A stretch of 64,000 nucleotides of DNA, from contig JADKIW010000001.1 in assembly GCA_016721115.1 (NCBI GenBank), forward strand, positions 3,115,501 to 3,179,500. The letters are read 5' to 3'. Made by a program: the position numbers and the translations under genes. This DNA is from Candidatus Defluviilinea proxima. Its GTDB lineage: Bacteria > Chloroflexota > Anaerolineae > Anaerolineales > Villigracilaceae. The notes under the pieces were generated by a model that was not told the origin of the DNA, searched no databases, and was given only the letters and a program-made list of their open reading frames with translations. Numbering within the stretch: the first letter of the stretch is position 1; every line of letters starts with the position of its first letter. Shown here piece by piece: positions 60,364-64,000 of this stretch.

Positions 60364-61752
60364 CTAGCCTTTGACCTCATTGGTCTTCGGGTAGCGCATA
60401 AGGATGGCATTGAGCTCTTCCTTGGTAGTATCGCGACCGATATCAATGTGAGCAAATTCCTTGGCAATATCAGACAGCGATGACGAAAGAGACGAGACGC
60501 GTGCCACGACATTCTCAGCCATTTCAACCGCCGCTTTACTCATCGCTTCCAATTCTTGCTGTACAAGTTCGGAAGATGCTTCCTCGGCCAATGAACCCAA
60601 CGCAGATTTAACAGTCTCTTCAACTTTCTTTTCTGTGTCTTGCAGGGTTTCCTTTGTTTGATCGACGATGGCATCAGCCATGGCTTGTTTTGTGCGATTT
60701 GCCGAATCCACCGATTCTTTGATTACGCGGTTGATAAGACCTGCTTCTTCATCCAGATCAGCTTCCTTCAGCGCCTCCTGCATGGACTTGATATATTCCA
60801 TGTTTTGTGCCCAGAGTACTTCCTCTGTGCTACGTACCATGCGAAAGAACTCTGCGTCTGTTCGTTCTTCAGGTTCGAGGTTAAGCCAGTGATCGTACAT
60901 AACCGATAATTCGACGATCACTTTACTGTAATTCTTGACAACCATGTCAACACTACGGAGTTCCTGCCAGCCGAGAAAAGCAGCTGTCAAGGACGCTGTT
61001 AACGCAACCCATATACTAAGGTTCCCACCAAAGGCAGCCAAGGCGGCACCTGTCACACCGGCCGCAAGGATTAAGACCTGTAGTCGAATACGCTCATTCT
61101 GGTGCACACGCACTTTTCTTCTGTGCCACGCCAGTTGGTTTTCAACACGATATTTGAAATATTCTTCACCGGTTAAATCTTCATAGCCAAAATCGCTCGA
61201 TGGGTCGCCCGGATAATACCGGGAATGATATTCTCCGGTATATGGTTTTAGGGCCAGCTCGCCTCCCATGCTACGATACAGCTGGCGTTGTATCTCCATC
61301 AGCCTTTTTTCTAAATAGGGGCGGCGATCTTTTTGTCCCTGAAGGATCGTTCGGAAGAAGTAGATTTCTTTGAGAACTTCCTCTGCACCAGCGCGCATAA
61401 CAAGCCAATCACCGCTGGCATAGAATGCCTTGGTAAAAGCAGCCATGGCTGATCCAATCAGAGGAGTAAGCACAAGAAGAATCCTGAATATTAAGCCAAT
61501 AATGGCTGATGTGTCACCTTCTGGTGGATAAGGGAAAATTTGCGCGAAGATGGCAAATAAGGTGGCAAGAACACCTAATGCTGCTATCCAAATACGCTTG
61601 TTCAGGTGAGATTTCGTGCGGGCGGATGCGTTCATATCCAGTTCTGAAAAGCGGGCCCATGCGATCTGCAAGATGGGTATGGTACGAGGTGTTTCAGTTT
61701 CCATGACAGGTTCCTCCATGATCGAATCAGAAGTGCTGTTAGTCTTTTTCAT
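60364..61752 (-). CDS. four-helix membrane protein with two SLATT-like (DUF4231-like) units
   Basis: 462 residues. Membrane helices at about 53-72, 83-106, 224-242 and 245-262 form two hairpins. Each is followed by a helical segment; the second (YFKYRVENQLAWHRRKVRVHQ before the hairpin, SVDMVVKNYSKVIVELSVMYDHW after it) fits SLATT/DUF4231, the two-helix membrane effector associated with SMODS and SLOG systems. Residues 335-440 are a long amphipathic coiled region. It starts by TAATG overlap with the WD40 gene stop, with GGAG ahead, and ends 59 bases before the SLOG-like gene. The expected role is a pore or membrane disruptor set off by a nucleotide signal. Confidence 0.82.
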   Translation of the reverse strand: MKKTNSTSDSIMEEPVMETETPRTIPILQIAWARFSELDMNASARTKSHLNKRIWIAALGVLATLFAIFAQIFPYPPEGDTSAIIGLIFRILLVLTPLIGSAMAAFTKAFYASGDWLVMRAGAEEVLKEIYFFRTILQGQKDRRPYLEKRLMEIQRQLYRSMGGELALKPYTGEYHSRYYPGDPSSDFGYEDLTGEEYFKYRVENQLAWHRRKVRVHQNERIRLQVLILAAGVTGAALAAFGGNLSIWVALTASLTAAFLGWQELRSVDMVVKNYSKVIVELSVMYDHWLNLEPEERTDAEFFRMVRSTEEVLWAQNMEYIKSMQEALKEADLDEEAGLINRVIKESVDSANRTKQAMADAIVDQTKETLQDTEKKVEETVKSALGSLAEEASSELVQQELEAMSKAAVEMAENVVARVSSLSSSLSDIAKEFAHIDIGRDTTKEELNAILMRYPKTNEVKG

Positions 61753-64000
61753 TATTTACTCTCCGTCAGTTCGGGACAGGTGTTGCGATACTCTTCGTCT
61801 GCAAAATAATTATTCCAATCATCTGGGCTAAGGTTGGATATGAGATGGGAACAAGCGTATTGGATGAGTTCATTGTTGGGTACAAGATGGATGCGCGATA
61901 CATCCCAGATGCGAACCACTTTACGCGAAACCGTAAACAACTGTGTACCATCGATGGAAAAAGTGACGCTTGTGACCGGGTTGCTTCCGTGTGAGATGCG
62001 AGCAAGCTCTTGGTTTTTTGCAACATCCCAAAGATAAGCAAAACCTTGAGAGCCGCCACCGGCCAGCAAGGTACTCTCAGGGTTGAATGCCAGCATACGT
62101 GCAGGCCCGATGATACTCATGGCTTGCCCTTTTTGTTTGAAGGTGCTTCCATCAATTTCCCAAAGAATGATGGTTCCTTCTGAACTTCCACTCGCCATTA
62201 ACTTTCCATCATCACTGATCGCTATGGCAACAATATCGCCAGGTTGATTAAGGCTGACGATTTCCTTTTGTGTTGACCAGTCCCATATCTTGATGCTATC
62301 GTGAAGACCAGCGGCCAGAAAGGTTCCCTTTGTGCTGAACGCCATGGAATTTACACCTTCTTGGTTGTCAAGATGAAACTCCTTGGTACCGTCTTGAACA
62401 TCCCAGAGTGCGATCAAACCATCAACGCCACCAGCGGTTGCTACAAGTTTGCTGTCACTGGTAAAACCAACGGCAGTGACCTTGCCTCCATGTTCGAGTT
62501 CATGAACAGTTTCCCCGTTAATGCTGACCAATGTGCCACGATTTTTGGTGGCGTTTTCTGTATCAAGCTCAACAACGGCAACCCATTGTGAATCAGGGCT
62601 TGTCGCAGTGTTATAGGTCAGGCTTTTAGCGGTGAGAATGATCTTTCTGTCAGTATCGTTATTTAATCCACCGGGTTGGTCTGCGGGGATTCTCCATACA
62701 TTGTAGTCATCTGCATTAACAACCAGGAAGTTGCCAGATGGGGTGAAGCGAGCTTCACGAACAAACTCTGAAAATTCAATATATCCCAAGCGGCTGTTGA
62801 GTGCAGAAATATCCCATATGCCGATGTTTCCGATTTCATCTGTGACTACGATACGGGAGTGATCTTGGTTAAAGGAAATGGCGGCTCCGTTCGCTTCAAG
62901 CGGGATTTCGAGCAGTTGTGTGCCCGAAACAGAATCCCAGATGCGGACGACTTTGTCATACCCAGTGGATGCGATCCACTGGCCATCTGCACTAACGATC
63001 ACTCTTTGGACAAAGTGAGTATGCATCATGCGGAAGCGTTCTTTGCCCGTAGCCCGGTCGATCACGCGGACAATATTGTCATCGGATGCTGTTGCGTACC
63101 ATGATGGGTCAGGGCCGAATGCCACACCTTCCACCCAATCTTGATGCAGTATTGTGTGCTGTGCTGTGCCATCGCGTCTTGTAAGGCGCGCAAAGCTATC
63201 GCCGCCACCTGAAACTAACCACTGGTTGTCAGAACTCCAGCTCAGTACCGCATAAGAACTTTGCACGTGACGTGGACCGTTATAGAAACCGTTGCTCTTT
63301 TTCTGCCAAAACCGGACCTGTCCGTTTTGCAGGCCAAACGCAAGATTTTCTCCGTTGGGGGAAAACTTTACCGTTCTCACACCATCAATTTGTTCTACAT
63401 CTACTGGTTTGAGGTCTGGTCTGCTCAAATTATACAAGGTCAAGTAATTGTCTTCTCTTGCGATGGCGAGGAACGTGTCGCTTATATCAAGGTCAAGGAT
63501 GCCACCGGAGTAGGTGAATTCTTTGACAAGTTTTCCGTCTGTTGAATTTGAGAACTTGACAACTCCGTCAGAACTGGCTGTGATCAACAGCGTTCCATCT
63601 TTTGTGAAAAGCGCATCGTTTACATCGTCATTGTGTGAAACGCAGTACTGCATTCCGCCGTCACTCTGACGATACACACAGGCTTCTTTCTTCGCGGTTT
63701 CATCGGACGGATCATGATTATTGCCTGTTACAAAGTATTCGTAATCAGGTGTCCAATTGATGTTCCATATCGGACCATCTTGGTGCATCTGTCTAATGGG
63801 AATCGCCATGATGCTGGAATTCCTGCGTAGGATGTTCTCAGCCTGGAAACCAGCCAGCATCCGATAGGATTCGATCGCAAGCAGAGTGCTGGTGTCTAAT
63901 TCGCCACCACGAGATTGTTGGATCTGTGCTTGTGCGGCGCTCTTTGATGCATTAGCGATTAGTGTTTTTTCTTCCGCTTCTTTCTTTTTGGCCTCTGCTA
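61752..64000 (-). CDS. WD40-repeat protein, N-terminus beyond the window
   Basis: The frame is open to the right edge, so the ATG at 63860 is not the start. The visible part, about 749 residues, begins with a charged helix (AEAKKKEAEEKT...), then LDTSTLLAIESYRM, the helical neck found between effector or STAND modules and WD40 propellers. Some 12-14 WD40 blades follow, with ends such as VRIWDSVSG, IGIWDIS, LIALWDVQDG and VRIWDVSR. The C-terminus (LIQYACSHLISNLSPDDWNNYF...NTCPEL) is the usual end of caspase-, TIR- or NACHT-linked WD40 proteins. The missing N-terminus would tell which. The first-transcribed of three genes. Confidence 0.85.
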   Translation of the reverse strand, partial: AEAKKKEAEEKTLIANASKSAAQAQIQQSRGGELDTSTLLAIESYRMLAGFQAENILRRNSSIMAIPIRQMHQDGPIWNINWTPDYEYFVTGNNHDPSDETAKKEACVYRQSDGGMQYCVSHNDDVNDALFTKDGTLLITASSDGVVKFSNSTDGKLVKEFTYSGGILDLDISDTFLAIAREDNYLTLYNLSRPDLKPVDVEQIDGVRTVKFSPNGENLAFGLQNGQVRFWQKKSNGFYNGPRHVQSSYAVLSWSSDNQWLVSGGGDSFARLTRRDGTAQHTILHQDWVEGVAFGPDPSWYATASDDNIVRVIDRATGKERFRMMHTHFVQRVIVSADGQWIASTGYDKVVRIWDSVSGTQLLEIPLEANGAAISFNQDHSRIVVTDEIGNIGIWDISALNSRLGYIEFSEFVREARFTPSGNFLVVNADDYNVWRIPADQPGGLNNDTDRKIILTAKSLTYNTATSPDSQWVAVVELDTENATKNRGTLVSINGETVHELEHGGKVTAVGFTSDSKLVATAGGVDGLIALWDVQDGTKEFHLDNQEGVNSMAFSTKGTFLAAGLHDSIKIWDWSTQKEIVSLNQPGDIVAIAISDDGKLMASGSSEGTIILWEIDGSTFKQKGQAMSIIGPARMLAFNPESTLLAGGGSQGFAYLWDVAKNQELARISHGSNPVTSVTFSIDGTQLFTVSRKVVRIWDVSRIHLVPNNELIQYACSHLISNLSPDDWNNYFADEEYRNTCPELTESK

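Noticed and set aside
61509..61831. Plus-strand frames opposite the SLATT and WD40 genes
   Set aside because: Antisense to clearly structured coding regions, overlapping each other, no signals.

Overview
The window looks like chromosomal DNA of a Chloroflexota bacterium, most likely class Anaerolineae (inference). Reasons: roughly even base composition; many lipoproteins with Thr/Pro-rich linkers behind a Cys lipobox; SH3b, LysM and WD40 proteins; several families of short intergenic palindromes; and promoters with a TATAAT box only 7-10 bases before the start codon. No rRNA, tRNA, CRISPR array, transposase or phage gene was seen.

Region 1 (1-25,155, plus strand) is a beta-glycan (mannan/glucan) utilisation locus. 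It runs: BadF-type sugar kinase (cut by the left edge), a solute-binding-like protein without signal peptide, GH130 phosphorylase, cellobiose/mannobiose 2-epimerase, GH5-like hydrolase, ChbG/YdjC deacetylase, GH3 with PA14, GH94 cellobiose phosphorylase, a four-gene MacAB-like ABC exporter, a GH3 lipoprotein, a GH26 lipoprotein (mannanase type), a second GH94, an aldose-epimerase-like protein and GH1. Many junctions are 1-4 base overlaps (ATGA, TAATG, TGATG), so it reads as one or a few operons. The lipoprotein enzymes would cut polymers outside the cell. The signal-less GH130, GH94, GH1, GH3 and epimerase would process imported disaccharides, largely by phosphorolysis.

Region 2 (25,158-34,857) holds a methyltransferase, a repeat-bearing lipoprotein, an ArsR-type regulator / small protein / MFS operon with a clear palindromic operator, a zinc-ribbon LysM membrane protein, an ABC-F ATPase, a probable 31-residue gene missed by length cut-offs, and a TIR-transmembrane-SUMF1 fusion.

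Region 3 (35,094-48,278) holds typA, a minus-strand cluster of lipoproteins with SH3b, LysM and Ig-like domains (one split by an apparent one-base frameshift), a YwaF-like membrane protein, an esterase lipoprotein, a phosphatase, a YbaK deacylase, and a tandem pair of paralogous membrane proteins of unknown function.

Region 4 (48,284-57,913) is mostly minus-strand small metabolic and detoxification genes: methyltransferase, NUDIX, pirin, PPOX-type oxidoreductase, methylglyoxal synthase, DinB-like, NUC-type endonuclease with an immunity-like neighbour, dienelactone hydrolase, VOC, aldo/keto reductase and a P-loop kinase.

Region 5 (57,941-64,000, minus strand) is the most interesting. Three tightly packed genes encode, in transcription order, a WD40 protein whose N-terminus lies beyond the right edge, a four-helix membrane protein with two SLATT-like (DUF4231-like) units, and a protein with a deoxyribosyltransferase/TIR-like N-domain, a TPR/TRAFs-binding-like middle and a SLOG-like C-domain. 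Together they look like a nucleotide-signal-dependent membrane-effector conflict system.
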